A DNA stretch of 64,000 bases, taken from assembly GCA_016126655.1 (NCBI GenBank), contig CP065955.1, positions 434,001 to 498,000 on the forward strand. Reading direction: 5' to 3'. The notes under the pieces were generated by a model that ran no database searches, was not told the DNA's origin, and saw only the letters and a program-made list of their open reading frames with translations. The DNA comes from Aerococcaceae bacterium zg-1292. GTDB taxonomy: Bacteria > Bacillota > Bacilli > Lactobacillales > Aerococcaceae. A program made the position numbers and the translations under genes. This document shows, piece after piece, positions 43,138-52,043 of this stretch (position 1 is the first letter of the stretch; every line of letters starts with the position of its first letter).

Positions 43138-43629
43138 CTGTCGTTGACTGTTAAAACTATTTCTTAGGATGCTTATCAATCACTTCGGGATGATTGTTTC
43201 ATAGTGCTTTTCCGGTTAAAATCATCTCTTTTCCCACCTAGCCCAAACAGGGACGACCATCGTAATCGCCAGCCACAATAAGGAGGACATCAGCCGCTTA
43301 TGTCACAAGGTGTTTCGAGTGGAGGAATATCATTTAGTTGAAGTAAAATAAAGTTTGGATAAAATTATTGCAAAAAGGAAATTGACTAGGAGCGATAGTA
43401 CCTCAGTGGGGCTATCGTTTATAGGTGTTGGATTGAAAATAATCGACTTGATTTTTTCAATCTAACCCATAATTTATCAAGAAACATATAGCTTTATGTT
43501 TGAATATGTGCTATGATTTGTTGAAGATTAGTAGGAACAGATTATTTGCAGAAACAGTCGCTACGTCGGCAAAATTTTTTTGCCTAAGTGTGAAAAAAAT
43601 TGGAAAAATTTATTGAATTTCTGTTATTT
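43138..43629. other. Gene-free region upstream of the pilus operon
   Basis: On the minus strand, 43210-43290 reads as a short hydrophobic peptide, MSSLLWLAITMVVPVWARWE, with no start signals, possibly the remnant of a membrane-protein gene. A hairpin CGATAG/CTATCG (43393-43417) may be an old terminator. Nothing else is recognised. Confidence 0.35.
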
Positions 43630-43659
43630 TTGAGTTAAAATTAAGTGAATGCATAAGAT
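43630..43659 (+). promoter_or_regulatory. Candidate promoter of the pilus operon
   Basis: TTGAGT (43630-43635) and TAAGAT (43654-43659), 18-bp spacer, about 125 bp before the first gene. Confidence 0.4.
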
Positions 43660-43782
43660 TTGTTTAAAATCAAAAGAGATTCTAAATAAATGCAGTGAAT
43701 TCAATAGAAATAGTTTCAAGACCAACGAACTAGTGAACTGTCAGACTTTGTGAAAATAGTAATTTAGAGTGGGGGAACGATA

Positions 43783-43980
43783 ATGCTGTTTAAAAAGAAA
43801 GAAATGGTGAAGCTAGACCGTGAGTCGTTATTACGATTATTAGTAGAACAACAGGAAACCATTGAAAAGCAAGCACAACAAATCGAACAATTAGAACATG
43901 TTGTTGGAATTATGGACCGTTTGTCGCGTCAAATTCCCAATCAATCAGTAGGAGTAAATCATGCAAGAAAATTTGATTAA
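43783..43980 (+). CDS. Small coiled-coil protein heading the pilus operon
   Basis: 65 residues, with GGGGGA before the ATG. Residues about 12-45 (LLRLLVEQQETIEKQAQQIE) form a Gln/Glu-rich heptad pattern with no signal peptide. Family not recognised. Its 3' end overlaps the signal peptidase gene by 20 nt, so it is translationally coupled and likely part of pilus biogenesis or its regulation. Confidence 0.7.
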   Translation: MLFKKKEMVKLDRESLLRLLVEQQETIEKQAQQIEQLEHVVGIMDRLSRQIPNQSVGVNHARKFD

Positions 43981-44518
43981 GCAAGAATACGAACGGCTTG
44001 TGTATCGCAAACGTTTTACGCAAGTGGTCAAACACGTGCTCTACACCTTATTAGGTGTCGCATCAGTCGCCATACTGATTGCTGTAATGTGGTTACCGGT
44101 GCTAAGGATTTACGGACATTCAATGAACGCCACTCTAGCCGAGGGGGACGTTGTTTTTTCAGTTAAATCATCCGACTTTAAAACGGGAGATGTATTAGCT
44201 TTTTACTACAATAATAAAATTCTCGTAAAACGGGTGATTGCAAAAGGCGGAGACTGGGTCAATATTGACCACGACGGTAATGTGTTTGTCAATCAAAAAA
44301 AATTAGATGAGCCCTATGTATCGGACTTATCGCTAGGTGATAGTGACATTACCTATCCGTTTCAAGTGCCAGAAAACCGCTTGTTTGTTATCGGCGACCA
44401 ACGCGCGACATCTGTTGATTCAAGGCATAAGGTGATTGGAACCATTGCTGAAGAACAGATTGTCGGCAAAATTGTTTTTAGAATTTATCCCTTAAATCGT
44501 ATAGGATTGATTAAATAA
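43961..44518 (+). CDS. Pilus-linked type I signal peptidase (SipA/LepB-like)
   Basis: 185 residues: one N-terminal membrane helix (about 25-48), then box B YGHSMNATL with the nucleophile Ser and box D ILVKRVIAKGGD with the general-base Lys, plus GDQRATSVDSR (box E). Unlike the SipA of streptococcal FCT islands, which lacks the catalytic pair, this one keeps Ser and Lys. It probably processes or chaperones the pilins downstream. SD AGTAGGAG. Confidence 0.88.
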   Translation: MQENLIKQEYERLVYRKRFTQVVKHVLYTLLGVASVAILIAVMWLPVLRIYGHSMNATLAEGDVVFSVKSSDFKTGDVLAFYYNNKILVKRVIAKGGDWVNIDHDGNVFVNQKKLDEPYVSDLSLGDSDITYPFQVPENRLFVIGDQRATSVDSRHKVIGTIAEEQIVGKIVFRIYPLNRIGLIK

Positions 44519-44539
44519 TTAAGGAAAGGAGGATGAAAA

Positions 44540-47500
44540 TTGAAATTAAAATCAATCTTAAATCAGTTGATGCAAAATAACACGAAAAGGCGCAGTGTGA
44601 CAGCCGTTTTAGCCCTGATAACAGTTATCTGTACAGTGTATTTTTTAATATTACCGGCAATCACATTGGAAGAGTCGGCTAAAGATGACGTAGGGATTGT
44701 TGGTGACAACGAAACTACAAAAGTCGAAGAAATCGAAAGCTTCCAAGAAGTGACAACAGTCAGTGAAACGGAGTCGGTCATGAATGAATCTGAACCGACA
44801 GAAACCACTGTTGCTGAAAGTGTTGAAGAAGAGTCAACGGTACCGCTGCAAGACAAGACCTTAGTGCTGAGTGACGCTAAACATGATATGAATGTTTATG
44901 TCACTGCGCCAAAAACTGCAGAATTACCTGCAGATACGGAGGTCGAAGTAAAAGATGTTGAAAAACATGATGAGAATTACTATAAAGAACAGCTGAAACA
45001 GCGGTTTAAAGATATTGATGTCTTAGAAGTCATTGATTTATCATTATACAGTCAACAGAATGAAGTTGAGCCGAATGATAAGGTTGAAGTAGATATCCGT
45101 TACCGCTTCAAATATCCTGACAATGTTCAAGTAGCCCATTTTAAAGAAGATGGCACTGTTGAAATCATTGATGCTAAACGCGCTAATGAAGAACAATTAG
45201 TCTTTGATACCCATTCGTTTTCAGTCTTTGCCTTAATTCAAAATAATAAAGAAATTCCACGGCACACATATAAGTTTCAAACGGAAGATGGTAAGCCGTT
45301 CAACTTTAAGACGAATGATGTTAAAGAAGTGTCAGAACAAATTATTAAAGATGGTGAGCAATTAGAAGATGTTGGGCTACCAGCCATTGACGGTGAGCGG
45401 ACATTCCAAGGTTGGTATTTATATGATACAAAAACAAATACCTATGGTGAAAAAATTGATTTTAACCAGCCATTAGCTGTTTCGGAAACGAAAGATTTTA
45501 TCGTACGACCGAAATTTGATGATGTGGCACATGCGACATTTTATGATGATGAAGCAGGTACACGTATTTACCGGAAAGAATCAGTGAAAAAATCTTCAGA
45601 GATTAATCTGAATGATTATAAAGCAGATTCGCCAGATACAAAATTAGTTTTCGCGGGTTGGAGCAAAGAGCCTAAAGGCGCGATTATTCCTAAAGCACAA
45701 GCTGCTAAGTATAAGGTGGAACAAGACACTGCTTTCTATCCAGTCTTTAAACCAGCGATTAAAATTTCGTTTGTGACTGGTGCAGGCAACGGAGCACCGA
45801 TTATTCCGCAAAAATATATTGTTGCCGGAGAATCTGCCGTTTCTGCTGAACCTCCAACACCGGTGCGAGAAGGATTTATCTTTGATTATTGGAAATATCA
45901 AAATAGTAAATTTGATTTTAACCAAGTTCCTACAAAAGATATTACCCTTGAAGCTGTGTGGAAACCGGCTAATGCAAAATATACTGTGATTTACTGGCAA
46001 CAAGTCGCAACTGATAGTGTCAATGCCACGGATGCACAGAAAAAATATGAGTATGCCGGACAAGAACAGCGTGACGGGACTGCTGGAGAATTAACCGCGC
46101 CATTAAATGAAGGCGACTTACGGAATAAATATACCGGCTTTAATTTTAAGCGCGCCGATGCACGTAAGACAATTGATGCTAATGGAAATACGGTTATTAA
46201 TGTGTATTACGACCGGCAAGTTATCAAGATGCAATTTTATAATGGCTATAACCCCGGGTCAGGCTCTTGGGTTTGGAATGACCATAATTATACGACAACT
46301 TATATGGGTCTGTATGGGACGCCATTCACCAGATGGCCGCAAAATTTTAATTGGCAATATTATACTCAAAATAATGAGCTCAGTAATATGAGTTTTTTAG
46401 GTAATTATATTTTGCCAGAGGATGTACTTAGTATTCGTGGCGAGCAACCTCAAACAGTCATCCGATTTTTCAGACGAGAAGCTACAGTCACCTCAGCGGT
46501 TGAGTTCCTCACTGAAAACTTAGACCCGAATACCTATACAACCGTCAATCGAACGCCTGTTTCTGCTAACCGTTTTTACTTCTCGGAGAAATTTACAGGC
46601 TTTGAAGTCGCTTCCTATGAGACAAAACCAGTGTTCGGTTTGACTTGGTCAGCCAAGCGTGAAGCACGTGTAGGTGGGATGACTGACTTGTATAATTGGC
46701 GTGGCGTTTATTACGACTTACGAGTGTATTACAAACGTAAACGGTTTAGGTTAAACTACTTAGACCCGTTCAATGACCAGCCGTTAAGTGGCTTGTCAAG
46801 TACCGAGCTGCCATATGAAATGCCGTTAACGAACTCTAACCCAGAAAGTAAAGCCGGATTTACTGCGCCGATAACCACTAGACCGGGTTATGAATGGGAT
46901 GGTAAATGGTATGAAGATGCTGCGATGACGAAAGAATTCAACTGGACGACCACTATGCCGCCACATGATGTGAAAGTGTACGCTGGTTTCAGACCGAAAC
47001 AGTATAAGGTGACATTGGAAGCAAATGGTGGTGAGATTAATCAAACACAGTTCACTGCCACGTATGGTCAAAAGACTAGCAATAATCCAATACCGATTGA
47101 ACGTAATTATGTCGCTGACCCAAATGGTGAGTATTACTACGTGGACGACCGTGTTAACCATACCGCCTTTTATACAAAGACACCCGTTGCGGGCGCTAAA
47201 CGATACCGTTATGACCCTGGCGTGTATACCTTTATTGGATGGTATGCTGTCCAACCCGATGGACGCTTACGACCGTATACATTAGATACCGCCGTAACGC
47301 GTGATATTACGTTACGTGCTGCCTGGAGAAAAGTTGGGGAATACGCAGTGGTTTATCACACAGAAGCGGTTGATGACAAAGGCCAACCCATTCCTAAGGT
47401 AAATACCACTAATCCGCCAAGCGATTCTAATCGTTACAGCGATTTATCATCTGCCATTGTTGGGGCAGCTGCCTCAGCACCTGAAGGCTATCGCTTTATG

Positions 47501-48730
47501 GGATGGTATTATAATGGCACAGTGTATCGACCAAATGATGCCTTTACGATTGAAGCGGATGCCGCGGATGAGAATCACAAAGTTCATATGTTGCCAGTGC
47601 TGAAAAAATTAAGCGACCTGAACTTAACAACGACGCATTTAGTTTTTGATAGCAATGGCGGAACACTGACACAAGATAAAGCAGTGATAGACGAGATTAA
47701 TAATGATGGTGGGCAACTCAATGAAACCAAAACACAAATCGGGTTTGCGCCGCTGAGTGATAATGGTACGCGGAATGCTTTATCTGATAAAGTATTTGAA
47801 CGCAAAGGCTATGACTTTATTGGTTGGAGTTTGAATAAAGAAGCTAAAGAACCAAAATTTGTTGCGAACCAACCATTACTCATTACCAGCGAAGATGATG
47901 CAAAAAACGTGTTATATGCCGTATGGAAACCGAAAAAATATACCGTTACGGTTAAAAAAGTGGTCAGTGGTACGCAAAATGATAAGCAAGAAAGCTTTAC
48001 TTTTGCGCCATATGGAGCCATCGTTGGAGATGATTTCCACTTGAAAGATGGCGACGTTCAAACGTTTAAAGTGGATTATGGCTCAACTATCAACGTTAAG
48101 GAATTAGCGAATGAACATTATCAAGTTGAACGCAGTGCTGTTTACGAGGGCAATGGCTCTGAAATAGATGGTAAAGAAGTCGCTCAGCAATCGGATGGGT
48201 CGATGACTGTCGAAGGGAATATCACAATGACGTTTACCAATACACGCAAAACACAACGGGTTGCTGTTCAAAAAGTAGATGCCTTAAATCAATCGCAACC
48301 ACTACGCGGTGCGGTGTTTGACCTTTATCAAATGGATGAGCATGGCAATAAATCAGCCACCCCTTATCGTCAAGGGCTTCATACAGATGCGCAAGGGTAT
48401 ATTTTAGAAGGAGAAAATCAATATATTACCTTGCCAGCTGGAAAATACTTCTTGACCGAAACAAATGCCGCTGATGGTTATCAAATTGCAAAAGAAGATG
48501 CTATCTTGAATGTCGGTTCGACCGGTGTTTCCATGTTATACAAAGGCGTGGAAACCAATGGGGCAGTTGAGATGATAGGCGAACACACGGTGTATAGCTT
48601 TAAATTTACTAATGAAGCAGGAATGGAATTACCAGCAACCGGTGGTATAGGCACATGGGTATACACTTTATGTGGTAGTTTATTAATCGGTTTTGCCTTG
48701 TATCACTTAAGAAAAAGACAAACGATTTAA
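44540..48730 (+). CDS. Large LPXTG-anchored pilus adhesin (probable tip protein)
   Basis: 1396 residues. TTG start with AAGGAGG at 9 nt. N-terminal export signal (AVLALITVICTVYFLILPA). Residues about 240-1120 hold many InlB/listeria-type B-repeat modules (FxGWY, FAGWSKEP, DYWKYQN, YTVIYWQQ, VWKP), giving an elongated beta-rich stalk. Two Cna-B/SpaA-like domains follow (VTVKKVVSGT and RVAVQKVDAL, with the isopeptide Glu in FLTETNAADGYQ). The C-terminus is LPATGG, a hydrophobic helix and KKR-type tail. Position before the major pilin suggests a minor/tip adhesin. Confidence 0.88.
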   Translation: MKLKSILNQLMQNNTKRRSVTAVLALITVICTVYFLILPAITLEESAKDDVGIVGDNETTKVEEIESFQEVTTVSETESVMNESEPTETTVAESVEEESTVPLQDKTLVLSDAKHDMNVYVTAPKTAELPADTEVEVKDVEKHDENYYKEQLKQRFKDIDVLEVIDLSLYSQQNEVEPNDKVEVDIRYRFKYPDNVQVAHFKEDGTVEIIDAKRANEEQLVFDTHSFSVFALIQNNKEIPRHTYKFQTEDGKPFNFKTNDVKEVSEQIIKDGEQLEDVGLPAIDGERTFQGWYLYDTKTNTYGEKIDFNQPLAVSETKDFIVRPKFDDVAHATFYDDEAGTRIYRKESVKKSSEINLNDYKADSPDTKLVFAGWSKEPKGAIIPKAQAAKYKVEQDTAFYPVFKPAIKISFVTGAGNGAPIIPQKYIVAGESAVSAEPPTPVREGFIFDYWKYQNSKFDFNQVPTKDITLEAVWKPANAKYTVIYWQQVATDSVNATDAQKKYEYAGQEQRDGTAGELTAPLNEGDLRNKYTGFNFKRADARKTIDANGNTVINVYYDRQVIKMQFYNGYNPGSGSWVWNDHNYTTTYMGLYGTPFTRWPQNFNWQYYTQNNELSNMSFLGNYILPEDVLSIRGEQPQTVIRFFRREATVTSAVEFLTENLDPNTYTTVNRTPVSANRFYFSEKFTGFEVASYETKPVFGLTWSAKREARVGGMTDLYNWRGVYYDLRVYYKRKRFRLNYLDPFNDQPLSGLSSTELPYEMPLTNSNPESKAGFTAPITTRPGYEWDGKWYEDAAMTKEFNWTTTMPPHDVKVYAGFRPKQYKVTLEANGGEINQTQFTATYGQKTSNNPIPIERNYVADPNGEYYYVDDRVNHTAFYTKTPVAGAKRYRYDPGVYTFIGWYAVQPDGRLRPYTLDTAVTRDITLRAAWRKVGEYAVVYHTEAVDDKGQPIPKVNTTNPPSDSNRYSDLSSAIVGAAASAPEGYRFMGWYYNGTVYRPNDAFTIEADAADENHKVHMLPVLKKLSDLNLTTTHLVFDSNGGTLTQDKAVIDEINNDGGQLNETKTQIGFAPLSDNGTRNALSDKVFERKGYDFIGWSLNKEAKEPKFVANQPLLITSEDDAKNVLYAVWKPKKYTVTVKKVVSGTQNDKQESFTFAPYGAIVGDDFHLKDGDVQTFKVDYGSTINVKELANEHYQVERSAVYEGNGSEIDGKEVAQQSDGSMTVEGNITMTFTNTRKTQRVAVQKVDALNQSQPLRGAVFDLYQMDEHGNKSATPYRQGLHTDAQGYILEGENQYITLPAGKYFLTETNAADGYQIAKEDAILNVGSTGVSMLYKGVETNGAVEMIGEHTVYSFKFTNEAGMELPATGGIGTWVYTLCGSLLIGFALYHLRKRQTI

Positions 48731-48733
48731 AAT

Positions 48734-48836
48734 GATAATGCAATGACAAAAATCACTGGAGAGAGAGACTGAAGTGTGTAATACACACAAAATGGTTTTA
48801 CGAAGTGGAAGTCAAGTCAATCTAAGTAAAGCCACT
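48734..48836 (+). repeat. Decayed 112-bp repeat between adhesin and pilin genes
   Basis: AAATCACTGGAGAGAGA, the hairpin GTGTGTAATACACAC, GAAGTGGAAGTCAAGTCAATC keeps the centre and right arm. The left arm is degraded. Confidence 0.6.
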
Positions 48837-48920
48837 TAAAGTTTTTATGAGCGTAAGCAACAGTGATTAATAAGGGCGTGAGATAACCCTTAAATATATA
48901 TATTACGAGGAGATAAATAT

Positions 48921-50360
48921 ATGAAATTTAGAAAACTCATTTTGACAGCAGCCGTGGTACTAAGTACCTTTTCACCAGTAGGATTTAATTCAGTTGCTCA
49001 AGCAGCAGATGATGCGACGATTACTGTAAAAGATACGCAAAAAGGTGCGACTTATAAATTGTATAAAGTTTTTGATGCGACAACAGATGGAGATGCGGTG
49101 TCATATACTATTCCTGAAGGAAAATCAATTGCTGATGCACCTGGGTTTAATAATTTTTTTGAAACGTATAATCAAGGGGGTAAAACTTACGTAGAGCTAA
49201 AAGCTGGTGTATCCCAAGCGGATGTGACAAAATGGGTACAAGACTTGAAAGGAACAGACTATGTAACAGAAGTAGGCGCTCCAGTTACAGAAGATGGTGT
49301 CGATACAGAAGTGTTATTTTCTGCTCTTGCATATGGGTATTATTTAGTTGACTCTACTGCAAGTAACCCAGCGTTAGCAATGGTCACTTCAGCTTATCCA
49401 AATGGTATTGTTCGTGAGAAAAATACTATACCAGGATGGGACAAAGGTGACGGAGAAGGTCAAGGTGGCAAAAGTATTAACGAAAAATCTTTTAATGTCG
49501 GCGAAATGGCAGAGTATACAGTTACATATCAAAATGCAATGAATTACAACAAACAAGAAAAAGTTTATCAATATGTTATTGAGGATACGATGCCAAATGG
49601 AGTGGAATTTGATAAAAGTTCAGTAAAGGTTGAAGTAAATGAAGAAACATTGACTGAGGGAACCGGAGAAAAGAACTATACTCTTGAAGAAACAGATTCA
49701 GGTTTCAAAATAACAGTACCGTGGGCTAAGACTCATGAGGAAAAAGGAAAATCAGAGGACGATGAAGATTTCTTTTATTCTTCTAAATCAACAATTAAAG
49801 TAACATATAAAGCAAAAGTACTAGAAGAAGCAACAGAAGGTTTTGCTAATCCAAATATTAACACGGTAACAGTTAAGCCGAACACACAACAAGAAGCGCC
49901 AGTACAAAAAGCTGAATTCTATAGTGGTCAAATTACAATCAACAAAGTGGATGAAAAAGGGAATCCACTGAGTGGGGCAGAATTTGCTATTAAAAATGAT
50001 AAAGGTTATTTGAAAAAAACCGAAGAAGGACATACCTGGGTAAGTGATATTGAAAATGCTGATAAATTTAAGACCGAAAATGATGGACAAGTAGTTGTTT
50101 CAGGTCTAAAAGCAGGAGTATATCAAATTCATGAAACAAAAGCACCAGATGGATATAACATTTTAGAAAAACCTACTGTAGTTGAGTTAAAAGTTGCTCA
50201 AGGTGGTTTAATGGCCACTGCCAGAGTTGAAAACAAAAAAGGTGTAGAATTACCGTCTACCGGTGGTATGGGTACAACCATCTTCTATGTGATTGGTGGT
50301 ACATTAGTTGTCGGTGCAGTAGTATTCTTAGTAGCAAAACGTAAAGTAGAATCAGAGTAA
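48921..50360 (+). CDS. Major pilin, SpaA/EbpC-type, LPXTG-anchored
   Basis: 479 residues. Signal peptide ending VAQAADD. An N-terminal domain with YLVDST, a pilin-motif region SAYPNGIVREKN that lacks the usual YPK lysine in place, a fimbrial D2 domain (SFNVGEMAEYTVTYQ) and a Cna-B domain (ITINKVDEKGNPLSGAEF) with the E-box YQIHETKAPDGY that makes an isopeptide bond. The sorting signal LPSTGG, a hydrophobic helix and KRK follow. It would be polymerised by the class C sortase encoded next. GAGGAG precedes the ATG. Confidence 0.92.
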   Translation: MKFRKLILTAAVVLSTFSPVGFNSVAQAADDATITVKDTQKGATYKLYKVFDATTDGDAVSYTIPEGKSIADAPGFNNFFETYNQGGKTYVELKAGVSQADVTKWVQDLKGTDYVTEVGAPVTEDGVDTEVLFSALAYGYYLVDSTASNPALAMVTSAYPNGIVREKNTIPGWDKGDGEGQGGKSINEKSFNVGEMAEYTVTYQNAMNYNKQEKVYQYVIEDTMPNGVEFDKSSVKVEVNEETLTEGTGEKNYTLEETDSGFKITVPWAKTHEEKGKSEDDEDFFYSSKSTIKVTYKAKVLEEATEGFANPNINTVTVKPNTQQEAPVQKAEFYSGQITINKVDEKGNPLSGAEFAIKNDKGYLKKTEEGHTWVSDIENADKFKTENDGQVVVSGLKAGVYQIHETKAPDGYNILEKPTVVELKVAQGGLMATARVENKKGVELPSTGGMGTTIFYVIGGTLVVGAVVFLVAKRKVESE

Positions 50361-50363
50361 AAG

Positions 50364-50458
50364 ATAGTGTGAGTGAGGGTTTTCTTCCTCGAACAACTTC
50401 AAAAAGCGCACAAAGGCGCTTTTTGAAGTAAATGTTGAGGTAGCCTGAGCAAACCGGA
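50364..50458 (+). repeat. 112-bp repeat with shortened loop
   Basis: GATAGTGTGAGTGAGGGTTTTCTTCCTCGAACAACT, then AAAGCGCACAAAGGCGCTTT and GAAGTAAATGTTGAGGTAGCCT. The CCACT and GTGG elements are mutated and the inner segment is deleted. It sits between the pilin and the sortase. Confidence 0.7.
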
Positions 50459-50481
50459 ATAAAAACGTAAGCTCGGTGCAT

Positions 50482-50508
50482 AAGAAGGGTTCGAATCCCT
50501 TCTTGCGT
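50482..50508 (+). other. Hairpin resembling a tRNA T-arm
   Basis: AAGAAGGG TTCGAAT CCCTTCTT is a perfect 8-bp stem with a 7-nt T-loop-like GTTCGAATC sequence, followed by GCGTA. No D-arm, anticodon arm or matching 5' acceptor strand is visible, so this is not a complete tRNA. Confidence 0.4.
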
Positions 50509-50556
50509 ATAATGTCATAATCAAAGTATTTAGGATGAAAAGATGAGGGGATTTAT

Positions 50557-51423
50557 CTGAAAAAACAGGATTTAACCACTAAATTATTAATTGTTTCATT
50601 AGTTGTCGGATTAGGGCTAATCGCCTATCCAACAGTAGCCAATTGGTGGAATGCCTTCCATCAGTCGCGCGCCATTATGGATTATGAAACAGCTATTTCG
50701 CAAATGAGCAATGAAAAGTATCAGCAATTATTAAATGAAGCTAAAGCGTATAATCAACAGATTAGCGAACAAGGGATTAATTGGGTGCTCAGTGATGCGG
50801 AACGAGACCGCTATAACAAAATCTTAAATGTTGACGGGCATGGTAATATGGGTTATATATCCATCCCTAAAATTAAAGTAAACTTGCCACTTTATCACGG
50901 TGTCAGTGAAGCGGTATTGCAATCAGCAATTGGTCATATTGAAGGCTCAAGTTTACCAGTCGGTGGACAAACGAGTCACTCCATTGTGTCCGGGCACCGC
51001 GGCTTACCATCATCACGTTTATTTACCGACTTAGACCGTCTACAAGTTGGCGACCGCTGGACTGTTTCCATCTTAAATGAAACACACACCTACGAAGTTG
51101 ACCAAATCAAAACGGTCACACCTAATGATTTTCAATTTTTACAATTAGAACCCGACCAAGATTTAATGACACTTGTAACCTGTACACCGTACGGAGTCAA
51201 TACGCATCGTCTGTTGATACGTGGACACCGTGTGGAAAATGAAAATGGGAATGCGATGGTCGTTGCTGAAGCTATCCAAATTCGTGCCATTTTTATTGCA
51301 CCATTTTTAGCGTTGCCATTATTAATTATTTTATTCATAGGATTTTTATCATTAAGCAAAAAAAGACAGGCCAGACGTATCGCAGAACAACGTGTTCGCA
51401 AGCGATTGAATCAAAACCAGTAA
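50557..51423 (+). CDS. srtC: Class C pilin sortase
   Basis: A transpeptidase that polymerises pilins. The family N-terminus (KKQDLTTKLLIVSLVVGLGL membrane helix, then ANWWNAFHQSRA) is encoded upstream of the first ATG (50677), back to an in-frame stop at 50536. No ATG, GTG or TTG lies in that stretch. GAGGGG (50545-50550) fits a CTG start at 50557, giving 288 residues. The catalytic residues are His (VSGHRGLPSS), Cys (TLVTCTPYG) and Arg (RLLIRG). A second hydrophobic segment near the C-terminus is typical of class C. Confidence 0.88.
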   Translation: MKKQDLTTKLLIVSLVVGLGLIAYPTVANWWNAFHQSRAIMDYETAISQMSNEKYQQLLNEAKAYNQQISEQGINWVLSDAERDRYNKILNVDGHGNMGYISIPKIKVNLPLYHGVSEAVLQSAIGHIEGSSLPVGGQTSHSIVSGHRGLPSSRLFTDLDRLQVGDRWTVSILNETHTYEVDQIKTVTPNDFQFLQLEPDQDLMTLVTCTPYGVNTHRLLIRGHRVENENGNAMVVAEAIQIRAIFIAPFLALPLLIILFIGFLSLSKKRQARRIAEQRVRKRLNQNQ

Positions 51424-51438
51424 GGGGTGTACGCCAGC

Positions 51439-52041
51439 ATGAAACGTTTAATCGTCAGTTTAATACTATTTATTACTATGAGTGTATCAGTGCAAGCAAG
51501 CAGTGGCGGTACGCTACGTGTCATCCAAAATTATAATCAGGAGCCGTTATTAGGTGGCAATGTTGAATTGTATTCTATCGGAACCATGAATCAGCAACAA
51601 TCCTTTGATATGATTGATGGGACAACGTTAACAGCACAAGCTATAGCTGATTCGGTTGAGTCATATACCACGCAGTATGCGTCTAAAGTATCCGAGCCAC
51701 TAGCAGTCAAGCGTTTTGATAACCAGCATATTGCTGAATTTAATCAATTGACGCCAGGAGTCTATCTGGTCAAACAAACTCAATCACCTGCTGGCTACCA
51801 AATCAGTCAACCGATTTTGATGATTGTAAAAGATAATGTACAAGAGATTTATTTGAAGCCGAGCCCGGTCCCCAAAGATGTCCCTGAAACAATTACCACG
51901 CAGACGACAGTACCGGTGCATCCCGATGATGAAATCCCCTTTACAGGACAAAATTGGCGCCCGGCATTCATTTTTGCAATTATCGGATTAATCAGTTTTA
52001 TTGCGTCATTTATCTTACGGGCACCTGAGAAAGGAGCGTAA
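51439..52041 (+). CDS. Minor pilin / basal anchor subunit
   Basis: 200 residues. Signal peptide (LIVSLILFITMSVSVQAS), a Cna-B-like domain (TLRVIQNYNQEPLLGGNVELY and VYLVKQTQSPAGYQ, with Gln replacing the usual Glu in the E-box), a Pro/Thr-rich stem, and a non-standard sorting motif IPFTGQ with a membrane helix and RAPEK tail. The small size, Pro-rich tail and position before a second sortase fit the basal pilin that is linked to the wall. ATG preferred at 51439; GTG at 51427 possible. Confidence 0.83.
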   Translation: MKRLIVSLILFITMSVSVQASSGGTLRVIQNYNQEPLLGGNVELYSIGTMNQQQSFDMIDGTTLTAQAIADSVESYTTQYASKVSEPLAVKRFDNQHIAEFNQLTPGVYLVKQTQSPAGYQISQPILMIVKDNVQEIYLKPSPVPKDVPETITTQTTVPVHPDDEIPFTGQNWRPAFIFAIIGLISFIASFILRAPEKGA

Positions 52042-52043
52042 TC

